Shown here one piece after another: positions 37,566 through 46,338 of a stretch of 64,000 nt of DNA. The stretch spans positions 5,394,001 to 5,458,000 of the forward strand of contig NZ_LT607412.1 of assembly GCF_900091455.1 (NCBI RefSeq), written 5' to 3'. How positions within the stretch are numbered: the first letter of the stretch is position 1; each line of letters opens with the position of its first letter. Origin of the DNA: Micromonospora coriariae. Its GTDB lineage: Bacteria; Actinomycetota; Actinomycetes; Mycobacteriales; Micromonosporaceae. The notes under the pieces are model-generated. The model was not told where the DNA came from. It ran no database searches and saw only the letters and a program-made list of their open reading frames with translations. Both the position numbers and the translations under genes were made by a program.

Positions 37566-37958
37566 GTGAACTACGCCGAGTTTCTCGAAGCGGTGGGGAA
37601 GCGGGCGCGAATGCCGGCGACGGAGGCGGCGGACGTCGTCGGAGCCACGCTGACGACCTTGGCGGAAGGGGTCAGTGGCGGCCAGGCGCGGCACCTGGCC
37701 ACGCAGCTTCCCGAGGAGTTGCGGGGGTACCTGCACAAGGACGTGGACTTCGCCGAACGGATCGACCTCGTGGAGTTCCTCAATGAGGTGGGGGCCCGCG
37801 CGGGAACGGATGGCGACCGGACCGCTGAGGTTGCCCGCGCCGTGTTGACGACCCTGCGCGAGGCGGTGAGCGCGGAAGACCTTGAGAACCTGGAATCCGA
37901 GCTGCCGAAGGACTTCCAGCGGCTCTTCCGTCCGGTGGACCGCACCGTCGGGGCCTGA
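37566..37958 (+). CDS. DUF2267 protein, paralogue 2
   Basis: GTG 37566 follows a GGAAGGAG site. The 130-aa product aligns over its length with the previous gene: NYAEFLEAVGKRARMPATEA, TLTTLAEGVSGGQARHLATQ, IDLVEFLNEVGARAG and LPKDFQRLFRP. The pair lies 48 bases apart and is probably one transcript. Function remains undefined. Confidence 0.88.
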   Translation: MNYAEFLEAVGKRARMPATEAADVVGATLTTLAEGVSGGQARHLATQLPEELRGYLHKDVDFAERIDLVEFLNEVGARAGTDGDRTAEVARAVLTTLREAVSAEDLENLESELPKDFQRLFRPVDRTVGA

Positions 37959-37986
37959 ACCGAGGCACATCCTGGCCCGATCCGGG

Positions 37987-37992
37987 TACGGT
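37987..37992 (+). promoter_or_regulatory. Possible -10 element for a leaderless transcript
   Basis: TACGGT lies six bases before the GTG start of the LLM oxidoreductase gene at 37999. A TANNNT box at this distance, with no ribosome site, is the usual sign of leaderless mRNA in actinomycetes. Confidence 0.4.
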
Positions 37993-37998
37993 GCGCGG

Positions 37999-38910
37999 GT
38001 GGAGGTTGGATTCGCCGCGCCCGTCTCCGGCTCGTGGGCCACACCGGAGAACATGATCCATGTCGCCCGCCGTGCCGAGCAGCTCGGATACCGCTCGCTG
38101 TGGACGTTCCAGCGGCTTCTGGTCCCCGCCGACCTCGGGTGGAGCGAGACGTACCACAGCGTCCAGGACCCGCTGACCACGCTGGCGTTCCTGGCGGCCC
38201 ACACCACGCGGATCCGGCTCGGCGTCGCGGTGCTCAACATGCCGTTCATTCCTCCGGTGCTGCTGGCCAAGCAGACCGCGACCCTCGACATCCTCGCCGG
38301 CGGACGACTCGACGTGGGACTGGGCCTCGGCTGGGCGGATGAGGAGTACCAGGCGACGGGGGTGAGCAAGCATCGGCGGGGCCAGCGCGCCGAGGAGTTC
38401 CTCGCCGTTCTTCGTACCCTGTGGCAGGACGACGTCGCCGAGCATCGCGGCGAGTTCTACCAGGTCCCGTCGACGCGCCTGGAGCCGAAACCCGTGCAGC
38501 GGCCACATCCGCCGATTCTGCTCGGCGGCCAGGCGCCCGCCGCGCTACGTCGGGCCGGCCGCCTCGCCGACGGCTGGGTCAGCGGCAGCCAGGCGGACCT
38601 GACCGGCATCGGCGAGGCGGTCGCGACCGTCAGGGCCGCCGCCGCGCAGGCCGGCCGAGATCCCGGCGCACTGCGCTTCGTCTGCCGCGGCGCGGTCCGC
38701 GTACGCCCGACGGGCCCGCCCGATCGCGAGCCGCTCACCGGCACGCTCGAGCAGATCCGGTCGGATTTCGGCAGGCTTGCCGAAGCCGGCATCACCGAAT
38801 TGTTCGTCGACCTCAACTTCGACCCGGAGATCGGCTCACCCCGCGCCGACGCACAGGCGTCGCTGCGCCGGGCCGACGAGGTGCTCGACGCCCTCGCTCC
38901 AACCCGCTGA
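37999..38910 (+). CDS. LLM-class F420-dependent oxidoreductase
   Basis: This 303-aa TIM-barrel flavin/F420 protein starts at GTG 37999 (MEVGFAAPVSGSWATPENMI). Luciferase-like signatures include RRAEQLGYRSLWTFQR, TTRIRLGVAVLNMPF, LDILAGGRLDVGLGLGW and PHPPILLGGQAPAALRRAG. It resembles the TIGR03619-type group. The substrate cannot be inferred, and neighbours give no pathway. The start has a -10-like box but no ribosome site, suggesting leaderless expression. Confidence 0.85.
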   Translation: MEVGFAAPVSGSWATPENMIHVARRAEQLGYRSLWTFQRLLVPADLGWSETYHSVQDPLTTLAFLAAHTTRIRLGVAVLNMPFIPPVLLAKQTATLDILAGGRLDVGLGLGWADEEYQATGVSKHRRGQRAEEFLAVLRTLWQDDVAEHRGEFYQVPSTRLEPKPVQRPHPPILLGGQAPAALRRAGRLADGWVSGSQADLTGIGEAVATVRAAAAQAGRDPGALRFVCRGAVRVRPTGPPDREPLTGTLEQIRSDFGRLAEAGITELFVDLNFDPEIGSPRADAQASLRRADEVLDALAPTR

Positions 38911-38927
38911 CTCCCACTGACCGGCGC

Positions 38928-39362
38928 TCACCCGGCCGGGTCGGCCGCCGCGTCCGCCGCGGACCACGCCGACCAGCCGGTCACCGCTATCGCGATCACC
39001 GGTCCGGCTGGTGGCTGCTGGACGTACTGCGGGTACTTGTCGGCCAGGGCCGCGCGGGCCGCGGCCTCCTCCGTGCGGTCCTCCACCAGCCGGCCGTGCC
39101 CGTCCAGCCGGACCCACCACAGCCGCGACCAGTCCTCGTCGTACTCGTCGACCAGCAGGCAGGTGTGCCCCGTCGCCTGGATGTTCTCCAGCCGGCGTAG
39201 CCGCCGGTGGCGCTTGGGCTTCTCGTCGACCGCGTGGTAGACGACCTCGTCGAGCAGCACGAAGCACACCGGCACCAGGTGGGGACGCCCATCCGCTGCG
39301 ACGGTGGCCAGCCGGGCCACCCTGGCCGACCGGACCCGATGCCGGATCTCGTCGGCGGGCAC
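38928..39362 (-). CDS. PPOX-class F420-dependent oxidoreductase
   Basis: GTG 39362 gives 144 aa (MPADEIRHRVRSARVARLAT). The split-barrel FMN/F420-binding fold is evident from ARLATVAADGRPHLVPVCF, RRLRRLENIQATGHTCLLVD and WWVRLDGHGRLVED. It matches the TIGR03668-type family found in F420-producing actinomycetes. TACCGT seven bases before the GTG could be a leaderless -10 box. It is convergent with the LLM gene, 17 bases apart. Confidence 0.85.
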   Translation of the reverse strand: MPADEIRHRVRSARVARLATVAADGRPHLVPVCFVLLDEVVYHAVDEKPKRHRRLRRLENIQATGHTCLLVDEYDEDWSRLWWVRLDGHGRLVEDRTEEAAARAALADKYPQYVQQPPAGPVIAIAVTGWSAWSAADAAADPAG

Positions 39363-39486
39363 AGGCCCGACGGTAACAGCCGACCCCGGGCGTGATGACT
39401 CGTTGTGGTTGCCGGGGTCGTCGAGCCGGTGGGTGTGCCGGCGGCGCACGCGGGTACGCCGTGGCGATCGGACCCGGGGAGGCGTG

Positions 39487-39936
39487 ATGGCGAGCGAGGC
39501 GCCCGACTACTTCCAGCCCGAGGCTGGGATGCTGTTGACGCACCTGCTGATCGTGCGGGATGTGGACCGTTCCCGGGACTTCTATCAGCGGGTGCTGGGG
39601 GCGACGGTGGTGCGGGAACGCCAGCCGGCGATCCTGCGGTTCCACAACAGCTACATCGTGATCAACAACGAGGGTGGTCCGACCGACGACAAGCCGGATG
39701 TGCAGGCGCAGGCGCCGCCGGATTCGCGGACGCTCAGCAGCGCCATGAACATTCGGGTCACCGACGTCCGGGCGGTCTACGAGCAGTGGCGGTCACGGGG
39801 TGGGGAGTTCCTGACCGAGCCGAAGGACCATGGCGTCGAGATCCGGTGCTACCTGCGTGATCCGGACGGCTACCTGATCGAGCTCGGCCAGGGCACCGGG
39901 ATCCTCGCCGAGATGGGCCGGGCAGCCACTGCCTGA
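39487..39936 (+). CDS. VOC-family (glyoxalase-like) protein
   Basis: This 149-aa protein starts at ATG 39487 after a GGGGAGG site. It has the paired beta-alpha-beta-beta-beta modules of the vicinal oxygen chelate fold: LTHLLIVRDVDRSRDFYQRV then ILRFHNSYIVINNEGG, and NIRVTDVRAVYEQWRSRGG then IRCYLRDPDGYLIELGQ. The His and Glu at typical metal positions are present, so it may be a metal-dependent lyase, dioxygenase or resistance protein. No specific substrate is indicated. Confidence 0.85.
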   Translation: MASEAPDYFQPEAGMLLTHLLIVRDVDRSRDFYQRVLGATVVRERQPAILRFHNSYIVINNEGGPTDDKPDVQAQAPPDSRTLSSAMNIRVTDVRAVYEQWRSRGGEFLTEPKDHGVEIRCYLRDPDGYLIELGQGTGILAEMGRAATA

Positions 39937-39945
39937 GCCTGACGA

Positions 39946-39966
39946 CAGGGGCCGCCGGCACCCCTG
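39946..39966. terminator. Short hairpin between convergent genes
   Basis: CAGGGG (39946-39951) and CCCCTG (39961-39966) flank a nine-base loop, ten bases after the VOC gene stop and before the end of the opposing gene. Modest stem; plausible shared terminator. Confidence 0.4.
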
Positions 39967-40003
39967 GTCGCGGAACCAACCATCGTGATCAGGCCCCTGG
40001 TGA

Positions 40004-41158
40004 TCAGGGCGAGACCCGTACCTCTACCGAGCTGATGAACCACCGAAAGTCGGACGTGCTGTCAATGGACACGTCGTTTGTGCCGCTGATGTCGAACGAA
40101 CGCGTCCCGACGCACACGACGACGGACTGACCCGCCGGCACCGGTCCCGCGCTGAACAGCTGCGCGAAGTAGTGGGCACCACGGGTCAACTTCTCCTGCA
40201 GGAAGCTCTCGTCATCGTCGGTCGTCTCGTCGAAGGCCGACATCTCGGCGTACGAGGGCTCGGCCACGTTGGGATGCAGGACGTCGAGCATCAGGAAGTT
40301 CCGCTGGCCCGTACTGGAGTTCGACCATCCCCATTCGTCCTCTGTTTCCAGGCGGTGCGTCGCCTCGACACACTGTGCGTCGATGAGGACCTCGACCAGG
40401 CCGGTGGTGGGCGGCACGAAGCCGAACGCTATCGAGCTGAACGCGTCGCCGGACGCGTAGTCGAAGTCGCCGGCGTCGCTGTTGTCCATTGTGATCGAGA
40501 TGCCGACGTCGCCGACCGACGGGTTGAGCGTGTGGATGCGATCAACCACGAAGTTGTCGTTGTGCACAGGGGTGAACCCGAAGTTGAACCCGAAGAACGG
40601 CGGCCGGAACACTTCCCACCGGTGCGGGTCCTGGCTGTCGTCAGGTTCGAAGACTCCCCAGGGGAGCGCGCGATCGTGGAACGGAGACAGGCTCAACCAC
40701 TTGTCGAGGTTGCTCGAGAGGTGGAATCCGGTGCTGATGTTGTCGTCGACCGTGAAGACGTCGGTTAGTGCATTGTGGTAGTCCGTCGCTATCGCGGCAA
40801 TGGCTTCGCGCCTGACGTCTCGACTTCGCAGGAATGCCTCGGCCTTATGTTTCCGGGCTTTGTTGAGTTTCCCGTAGGGCGACCTCAACCCTTCCGGCGG
40901 CTGGAGCAGGTCACGGAACGTCAACCGTTCCTGCTGCATCAGTTGCCTCAAGTCCGCCCAGGTGTCGTCTCCCAGCAGGCGCTGCAGCCGCTGGCTTGCC
41001 TGAGCCGACAGCTTCGCGGCTTTGCTGCTGCGCTTTTTGGTGATCGTCTCGGCGCGCCGCTCACGCTCCTGTGCTGCCCCATCCGCCGATCGCTGGGCTT
41101 CCACCGGGAACTGGCCAAAATTGCGAATTGTTTTACAGGTACTGGCCACCTGAACCAC
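40004..41158 (-). CDS. Hypothetical 384-aa protein
   Basis: Starting at GTG 41158 (with GTG 41149 as another option), the protein has a basic helical N-terminal part (about 25-130: AAQERERRAETITKKRSSKA, LQRLLGDDTWADLRQLMQQE) and a beta-rich C-terminal domain with aromatic patches (FRPPFFGFNFGFTPVHNDNF, VGISITMDNSDAGDFDYASG, FLMLDVLHPNVAEPSYAEM). No signal peptide is seen. Codon use is less GC-biased than in neighbours, which suggests acquisition. I do not recognise the family. Confidence 0.65.
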   Translation of the reverse strand: MVQVASTCKTIRNFGQFPVEAQRSADGAAQERERRAETITKKRSSKAAKLSAQASQRLQRLLGDDTWADLRQLMQQERLTFRDLLQPPEGLRSPYGKLNKARKHKAEAFLRSRDVRREAIAAIATDYHNALTDVFTVDDNISTGFHLSSNLDKWLSLSPFHDRALPWGVFEPDDSQDPHRWEVFRPPFFGFNFGFTPVHNDNFVVDRIHTLNPSVGDVGISITMDNSDAGDFDYASGDAFSSIAFGFVPPTTGLVEVLIDAQCVEATHRLETEDEWGWSNSSTGQRNFLMLDVLHPNVAEPSYAEMSAFDETTDDDESFLQEKLTRGAHYFAQLFSAGPVPAGQSVVVCVGTRSFDISGTNDVSIDSTSDFRWFISSVEVRVSP

Positions 41159-41355
41159 CCCACTAAAATCTTGTCTACATGCTGCTTCACATCCCTCTGG
41201 CTGGCCATACGGGTGCTGCTATGTTTGCAACGCCGCATGTGCCGCCAATTAGCATTAATCGGGCTATTGTCGCCGCCGCGCTCGGCGAGCCGTTTAGCAG
41301 AACCAGTGCGGCGATCGACGTGTCCGGCCGACGCGTCCACCGCACCTGGGCGAAC

Positions 41356-41688
41356 ATGTTGGCCATGGTGTTACCCAGACGCTTGGCGCGGTTCAACCGG
41401 GTCGTCACCAACCGCGTGACCGGTCCCCTGGCCGGGCGGCTGCCCGGCTTCGGCGTCATCATCCACCGCGGCCGCCGCTCCGGTCGGGTGTACCGGACGC
41501 CGATCAATATCTTCCGGACGTCCGGCGGTTACGTCGCCGCGCTGACCTACGGGTTCACCGACTGGGCGAGAAACGTACTGGCGCTTCCTACTGGTGCCGG
41601 CCAGCACCCATGCGTGCGCGACCCGGCTCAACGTGGATCCATGGGGTTCGGGTGGGGTGTCACGGGCCGGCGGCCAACAGCCGGCTGA
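41356..41688 (+). pseudogene. Truncated deazaflavin (F420)-dependent nitroreductase, Ddn-like
   Basis: From ATG 41356 the product begins as a normal member of the family: MLAMVLPRRLARFNRVVTNR, LAGRLPGFGVIIHRGRRSGR, VYRTPINIFRTSGGYVAALT and YGFTDWARNVLA. After that the usual strand and C-terminal part (about 60-70 residues) is missing and the frame runs on as ALPTGAGQHPCVRDPAQRG into the 3' end of ccmH on the other strand. The break near 41585 marks a rearrangement boundary between the island side and the respiratory locus. The product is unlikely to be active. Confidence 0.65.
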
Positions 41689-42556
41689 TCTCTCCGGCCG
41701 CCGGATGCTCCGGAGCGATGGTCAGGAAGCGTCGCAGGGTGCGCGCCGCCTCGGCGGACCGGCTGTCGCGCTGCGCCAGCCCGAGCACGAGCAGGCCGTC
41801 CGGGGAGTCTGGGGAGCGGGTCAGCACCTCCCGCGCCGACTGCTCCGCGCCGACGTTGTCGCCGGCCCGCAGCAGCGCGAAGGCGAGCCGCAGCCGGATC
41901 GCATCGTCGGGGCGGTCCCGCAGGGCCTCCCGGTACATCCGCGCTGCCGCGTCGTAGCGGGCCTGCCCCTCGAGGTCGCGGGCCAGCTGCACGGCGACCG
42001 TCACGGGATCGGCCGGTTCCGGGTCCTGGCCCGGCCGGTCCAGGCGACTGGCGGCCACCGTGACCGACGCGACGAGGCTCACCATTCCCACCGACACCGC
42101 GCGCCACGCCCGGCGCGCGGCCCGACCGGTGGGCGCCGCCCGCACCGCCGTGGCCCGCGGGGACGGGGTCGGGCGGGAACGCAGCGTGCGCAGGGCCGCG
42201 TAGCCGCCGGCCAGCAAGGTCAACGCGGGTACGGCCCAGAGCAGCAGCTCCGCCCGGCGGGTCGGCGGGTCGGTCAGCACCTCCGGGCCGTAGCGCTGGA
42301 CGAACCAGCGGCGGATCTCGTCGCGGTCCCGCCCCTGGGCCAACTGGTCCGCCACCACCTGCCGCATGGCCGCCGCGATCGGCGACCGGGAGTCCGCCAC
42401 CGACTCACCCTGGCAGGCCGGGCAGCGTAGACCCACTGCCACGGCGCGTACGGGGTCCTCCCGACCGGTGCCGCCGGTCGACCGGACCAGCCCCGCGCCC
42501 GCTGCGGCGATCAGCGCCGTGAGGACGAGTGCCCCAACGGCCGCGCGCCACCTCAT
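41660..42556 (-). CDS. ccmH: Cytochrome c maturation protein CcmH with TPR tail (CcmH-CcmI type)
   Basis: This 298-aa protein has an N-terminal membrane helix, then the CcmH redox motif LRCPACQGES (Cys45 and Cys48) followed by MRQVVADQLAQGRDRDEIRR and WFVQRYGPEVL, the conserved CcmH/CycL three-helix domain facing outside. A second membrane helix (ELLLWAVPALTLLAGGYAAL) and a third near 150 lead to a TPR-like C-terminus (QARYDAAARMYREALRDRPD), which corresponds to CcmI. It reduces the apocytochrome CXXCH thiols and presents them for haem ligation. It overlaps ccmG by four bases. Confidence 0.9.
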   Translation of the reverse strand: MRWRAAVGALVLTALIAAAGAGLVRSTGGTGREDPVRAVAVGLRCPACQGESVADSRSPIAAAMRQVVADQLAQGRDRDEIRRWFVQRYGPEVLTDPPTRRAELLLWAVPALTLLAGGYAALRTLRSRPTPSPRATAVRAAPTGRAARRAWRAVSVGMVSLVASVTVAASRLDRPGQDPEPADPVTVAVQLARDLEGQARYDAAARMYREALRDRPDDAIRLRLAFALLRAGDNVGAEQSAREVLTRSPDSPDGLLVLGLAQRDSRSAEAARTLRRFLTIAPEHPAAGEISRLLAAGP

Positions 42557-43104
42557 CGGGCCAGCAACGGCGCCACCCGCTGCTCAAGCCACTGCCGGGT
42601 GACCACACCCGGCTGCCGGTCGACGATCCGGCCGTCCCGGTCCACCACGAACGTCTCCGGCACTGCCCGGACGCCCCAGTCGACCGCCCGGGTGCCCTCC
42701 GGGTCTGGCAGCACGGTCAACTTCCGTGCGCCGGTCTCGTCAAGTAGCGCCCGGACCGCCTCGGCGCCGTCCCGGACGTTCAGCCCCACCAGCCGCAGCC
42801 CACGGGGCGACCACTGCCGTTCCGTCTCGACCAGTAGCGGCAGCTCGTCCCGGCACGGGCCGCACCAGGAGGCGAACACGTTGACCAGCAGCACGTGGCC
42901 ACGGGCTTCGGTCAGGTCGAACCGGCCACCATCCAGGGTGGCGCCCGTGAGCGCCGGGGCCGGCGCGGGGGTGACGCCGTTGGCGGCGCCGGCGTCGAGC
43001 GGCGCCGACGGTGACCGCAGGCCGAGGGCGGCCACGGTGCCAACGGCGACGATGAGCACCAGCGCCAGCGCCGGGCCAGGTCGCAGCAGGCGGCGGGCGG
43101 TCAT
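42553..43104 (-). CDS. ccmG: Thiol:disulfide oxidoreductase CcmG/DsbE
   Basis: This 183-aa thioredoxin-like protein is anchored by an N-terminal helix (PALALVLIVAVGTVAALGL) and carries FASWCGPCRDELP at about residues 78-90, followed by the cis-Pro segment VRAVPETFVVDRDGRI. It keeps apocytochrome cysteines or CcmH reduced outside the membrane. ATG 43104 shares its A with the ccmF stop; GTG 43107 directly before it is another possible start. Confidence 0.92.
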   Translation of the reverse strand: MTARRLLRPGPALALVLIVAVGTVAALGLRSPSAPLDAGAANGVTPAPAPALTGATLDGGRFDLTEARGHVLLVNVFASWCGPCRDELPLLVETERQWSPRGLRLVGLNVRDGAEAVRALLDETGARKLTVLPDPEGTRAVDWGVRAVPETFVVDRDGRIVDRQPGVVTRQWLEQRVAPLLAR

Positions 43105-45035
43105 CACCGGGCCCCGGCGGCGACCGGGTCAGGCGACGCCGCGACGACGTGCGGGCGTCGCGGACGGGCGGTGCGGATCGCCGCCAGGAGTCCCCCCGCG
43201 GCCGTCAGCGTGCCGCCGGCCCAGAGCAGCCCGACGAGCGGGTTCACCGCGAGCCGTACGGTCGCGCTGCCGCTGTCCGGGGCGACCGCGATCAGGGTGA
43301 CGTACGTGTCTCGCAGCAGTCCGGTCTGGATCGCCGGCACCGTGACAGCGGTGTCCCGGGCGGGGTTGTAGCGTAGGGCGGGCCGGATCGTTTGTTCCCC
43401 GCCGCCCGCCTCGGTGAGCCGAAGCCGCGCCCGTACGGTCATACCCCCGCTGGCGCCGCTGCGGTCCACGCCGACCAGGCGTACGGACACGTCGCCCACC
43501 CGCAGCGTCTCCCCAGTGTGGATGGTTCGCTCCGTGTCGCGGCCGTACGCGGAGGATCCTGCGACACCCACCGCAACCAGGGCGATCCCGGCGTGCGCGA
43601 CCAGTCCGGCAGCCCTGCCCGGTCTCCGGTTCCGGCCGGAGCGCGGACGCCGGTCGGCCAGCTCTGCGGCCACGCCGGTGAGCACGAACGCCGCCGCTCC
43701 GAACGCGGTGAGCGCGGGCAGGCCGGGCCGGCTGAGCAGCCCCACCACGGCGACGGTGGCGAGCGCCACGGCGCCGGGTAGGGCGAGTCGCCGCAGCGCC
43801 TGCGTCCGGTCGCGGACCCGCAGGGCCGGCGTCACGCCCATCATCAGCAGTACCGCGATCGCCAGCGGTACCGCCGTCCGCTGGTAGTAGCCGGGTCCGA
43901 CCGAGGTGCGCACCCCGCCGAGCGGTTCGGAGAGCAGCGGGAAGATCGTGCCGATCAGCACCACCGCCGTGATCGTCACCAGAAGCACGCCGTTGACCAG
44001 CACGGCCGTCGTTCGGGACAGCAGCGGTGTGCTCCTGCCGGCCGCGGGTTCGGGGTCGCGCCATCCGGTCAGGACCGTCGACACGACGACCGTCAGCAGC
44101 ACGAAGCCGAGCAGCATCGGCCCCAACGGTGAGTCGGTGAAGGCGTGCACGCTGGCCACCGCGCCGGACCGGGTAAGGAACGTTCCGAGCAGCACCAGCA
44201 CGAAGCTCGCGGATGCCAGGGCCAGGTTCCAGCCGGCCCGGCCGGCGGCGCGGCCCAGGGTGGCGTGCAGGAAGGCGGTGGCGGTCAGCCAGGGCAGCAG
44301 CGACGCGTTCTCCACCGGGTCCCACGCCCAGTAGCCGCCCCAGCCCAGCACCGCGTACGACCACCAGGCCCCGAGCCCGATGCCGGCGGTCAGCGCCGCC
44401 CACGCCGCCAGGGCCCAGGGTCGGGCGGCCCGTACCCAGTTCCGCCCCTGCTGGCCGGCCAGTGGTGCGGCGATCGCGAAGGCGAACGGCACGACCAGGC
44501 CGATGTAGCCGGCGTAGAGCAGGGGAGGGTGCACGCCCATCGCCGGGTGCTGCTGCAGCAGCGGGTTCGGCCCCGGGCCGTCGGCGGGTACCGGGTTCAC
44601 CTCGCGGAACGGGTTCGCGGCGAAGGTGGACAGCGCGAAGAAGAACATGGTCACCGTGCTGACGACCACCATCGCGTAGGCGTGCAGCAGGGGCGGGTGC
44701 CGGCGGTGGGCCAGCAGTGCCGCGTACCCGGCGAGGATCAGCAGCCAGAGCAGCAGCGACCCGTCCAGGGCGGACCAGAGGCTCGTCAGCGTGTAGTACA
44801 ACGGCACCTGGCGTCCGCCGTTCTCCGCCACGAAGCGGACGCTGAAGTCGTGCCGGAGCAGGGCCGCCTCCAGCAGCGCGCAGGCGACGGCGGCGGTTGC
44901 CAGGGTCGCGGCGGTCCCGAGGCGGGCCGCTCGGGTGGGCGTGGTGAACAGGGCCGCCCGCAGCCAGAGCAGGGCGGTCAGGGTGGCGCAGAGCACACCG
45001 ACAGTGAGGCTGGCGGTGCCGAGGTCAGCGAGCAT
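43104..45035 (-). CDS. ccmF: Haem lyase CcmF
   Basis: This 643-aa polytopic membrane protein carries the haem-handling WWD signature GWGGYWAWDPVENAS near 230-245 and many membrane helices, plus the external region before the C-terminus. Conserved elements such as HPPLLYAGYIGLVVPFAFAI are visible. CcmF, with CcmH, attaches haem from CcmE to the CXXCH motif of apocytochromes. It overlaps ccmE by eleven bases. Its length is normal. Confidence 0.95.
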   Translation of the reverse strand: MLADLGTASLTVGVLCATLTALLWLRAALFTTPTRAARLGTAATLATAAVACALLEAALLRHDFSVRFVAENGGRQVPLYYTLTSLWSALDGSLLLWLLILAGYAALLAHRRHPPLLHAYAMVVVSTVTMFFFALSTFAANPFREVNPVPADGPGPNPLLQQHPAMGVHPPLLYAGYIGLVVPFAFAIAAPLAGQQGRNWVRAARPWALAAWAALTAGIGLGAWWSYAVLGWGGYWAWDPVENASLLPWLTATAFLHATLGRAAGRAGWNLALASASFVLVLLGTFLTRSGAVASVHAFTDSPLGPMLLGFVLLTVVVSTVLTGWRDPEPAAGRSTPLLSRTTAVLVNGVLLVTITAVVLIGTIFPLLSEPLGGVRTSVGPGYYQRTAVPLAIAVLLMMGVTPALRVRDRTQALRRLALPGAVALATVAVVGLLSRPGLPALTAFGAAAFVLTGVAAELADRRPRSGRNRRPGRAAGLVAHAGIALVAVGVAGSSAYGRDTERTIHTGETLRVGDVSVRLVGVDRSGASGGMTVRARLRLTEAGGGEQTIRPALRYNPARDTAVTVPAIQTGLLRDTYVTLIAVAPDSGSATVRLAVNPLVGLLWAGGTLTAAGGLLAAIRTARPRRPHVVAASPDPVAAGAR

Positions 45036-45435
45036 CGACCGACCCTGGCGGGGCGGTGGACGGGCGGTATTCGTTGCCGTGCCGGACCACGACGTGGTCG
45101 GAGCGGAACACCCGGTCCGGCGACAGGGTGCCCTCCACGATCGCCCCCTCGCCCTCCCGGAACGTCTCCGGTGGGACGCCGCGCTGCTCGACGGTGATCT
45201 CGTGACCGTTCTCGACGAGGCGGAACACCACGAGGTCGCCGGTGCGCCGCAGCGACCCGGGCACCACGTCGCCGCCGAGGCGTACCCGTTGCGAGGTCGC
45301 GTCCGGATCGCCGAGCACCTCGCCCGGAGTGCGGTAATAGGTCAGGGTCTCCCGGAGCGCGCTGGTGACCAGCAGCGCGCCGGCGGCGAGGAGCACGGCG
45401 ACGACGGCGGTCCGGCCCCTGCGGCGACGGATCAT
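45025..45435 (-). CDS. ccmE: Haem chaperone CcmE
   Basis: ATG 45435 overlaps the ccmC stop in ATGA, giving 136 aa. It has one N-terminal membrane helix (TAVVAVLLAAGALLVTSAL), the small OB-fold beta-barrel (QRVRLGGDVVPGSLRR, GAIVEGTLSPDRVFRSDHVV) and the haem-attachment H-x-x-x-Y motif in VVRHGNEYRP near the end. The His form is the classical one rather than the Cys variant known in some bacteria. It carries haem from CcmC to CcmF. Confidence 0.93.
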   Translation of the reverse strand: MIRRRRGRTAVVAVLLAAGALLVTSALRETLTYYRTPGEVLGDPDATSQRVRLGGDVVPGSLRRTGDLVVFRLVENGHEITVEQRGVPPETFREGEGAIVEGTLSPDRVFRSDHVVVRHGNEYRPSTAPPGSVDAR

Positions 45436-46184
45436 CCGACACGGACCGGGACGCGGTCGGGGGGCGTGTCGGGGGTCAGCCGGCGTTCCAGCCGGACCAC
45501 CCTGTACAGCAGGACGCAGAGCGCGGCGAGCGTCGCGGCGGCGACGGCGAGCAGCAGGGCGACGCCCATCCTGGGGTCGATGGGCGGGCGCTGCGGGGCG
45601 AGCACGGTCGCCTGCTGGTGCAGCGACCGCCACCAGACGACGGAGAAGTGCACCACCGGGACGAGCAGGAAGCTGCCCATCCCGACGGCCGCGGCGGGCC
45701 GCGCCACCCGGTGGTCGCCGCCGTCTCGCGCGCCGGTCCGCTCTGCCAACGAGCGGCGCAGGGCCAGGTAGCCGGCGTACGCGAGCAGCAGCAGGACGGT
45801 GCTGACCAGCCGGGGGTCCCACGCCCACCAGGCACCCCAGACCAGCTTTCCCCACAGTGACCCGGTGGCGATCGCGACGGCGGTCAGGGCCGCGCCGATC
45901 TCGGCGCCCGCCCGCGCGAACCGGTCCCAGCGAAGGTCGCCCCCGATCAGGTACGCGCCGCTGGCGGTCAGCACGACGGCGAACGCGGTGTAGGCAACCC
46001 AGGCGGCGGGGACGTGGAGGTACATCAGTCGCTGCGCCTGGCCCTGCACCTCGTCGGGGGGTGCCATCCACCCGCCGGCCACCGTCGCCGCCGCGGTGAG
46101 CCCGCCGGCGAGCCAGGCCATGGTCCGGCGGCCGGCGGCCGCTCTGCCGGTGTCCGCGACAAGGTCCACGGTGGAAGCTCGCAT
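45432..46184 (-). CDS. ccmC: Haem transporter/handling protein CcmC
   Basis: This 250-aa protein has six membrane helices and the WWD motif WGKLVWGAWWAWDPRLVS near 113-130, flanked by conserved His residues (MYLHVPAAWVAY near 54-65). It loads haem onto CcmE. Genes ccmA, ccmB (the ABC release factor) and ccmD are not adjacent and not seen in the window. It is the first gene of the leftward ccmCEFGH set, divergent from ctaC. Confidence 0.93.
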   Translation of the reverse strand: MRASTVDLVADTGRAAAGRRTMAWLAGGLTAAATVAGGWMAPPDEVQGQAQRLMYLHVPAAWVAYTAFAVVLTASGAYLIGGDLRWDRFARAGAEIGAALTAVAIATGSLWGKLVWGAWWAWDPRLVSTVLLLLAYAGYLALRRSLAERTGARDGGDHRVARPAAAVGMGSFLLVPVVHFSVVWWRSLHQQATVLAPQRPPIDPRMGVALLLAVAAATLAALCVLLYRVVRLERRLTPDTPPDRVPVRVG

Positions 46185-46338
46185 GATCTCCCTGTCCGCG
46201 CCCCCGGGGCGCTTGCGGATCGAGTTGCGGTATCACCATAAATCGGTCCAGTCGCACTTGTCGGGTTATCAGCCGCAAACAGGGATGAACGGGGTTCGGA
46301 AGGGCCTAGTGTCGCTCTCGGTGGACACGACAGCAGGG
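46185..46338. promoter_or_regulatory. Divergent promoter region between ccmC and ctaC
   Basis: This 154-base interval must start both the cytochrome maturation genes and the oxidase operon, which supports joint control. It is less GC-rich than its surroundings and holds a gapped inverted pair, TTGCGG (46226-46231) and CCGCAA (46273-46278). No specific regulator can be named. Confidence 0.45.
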
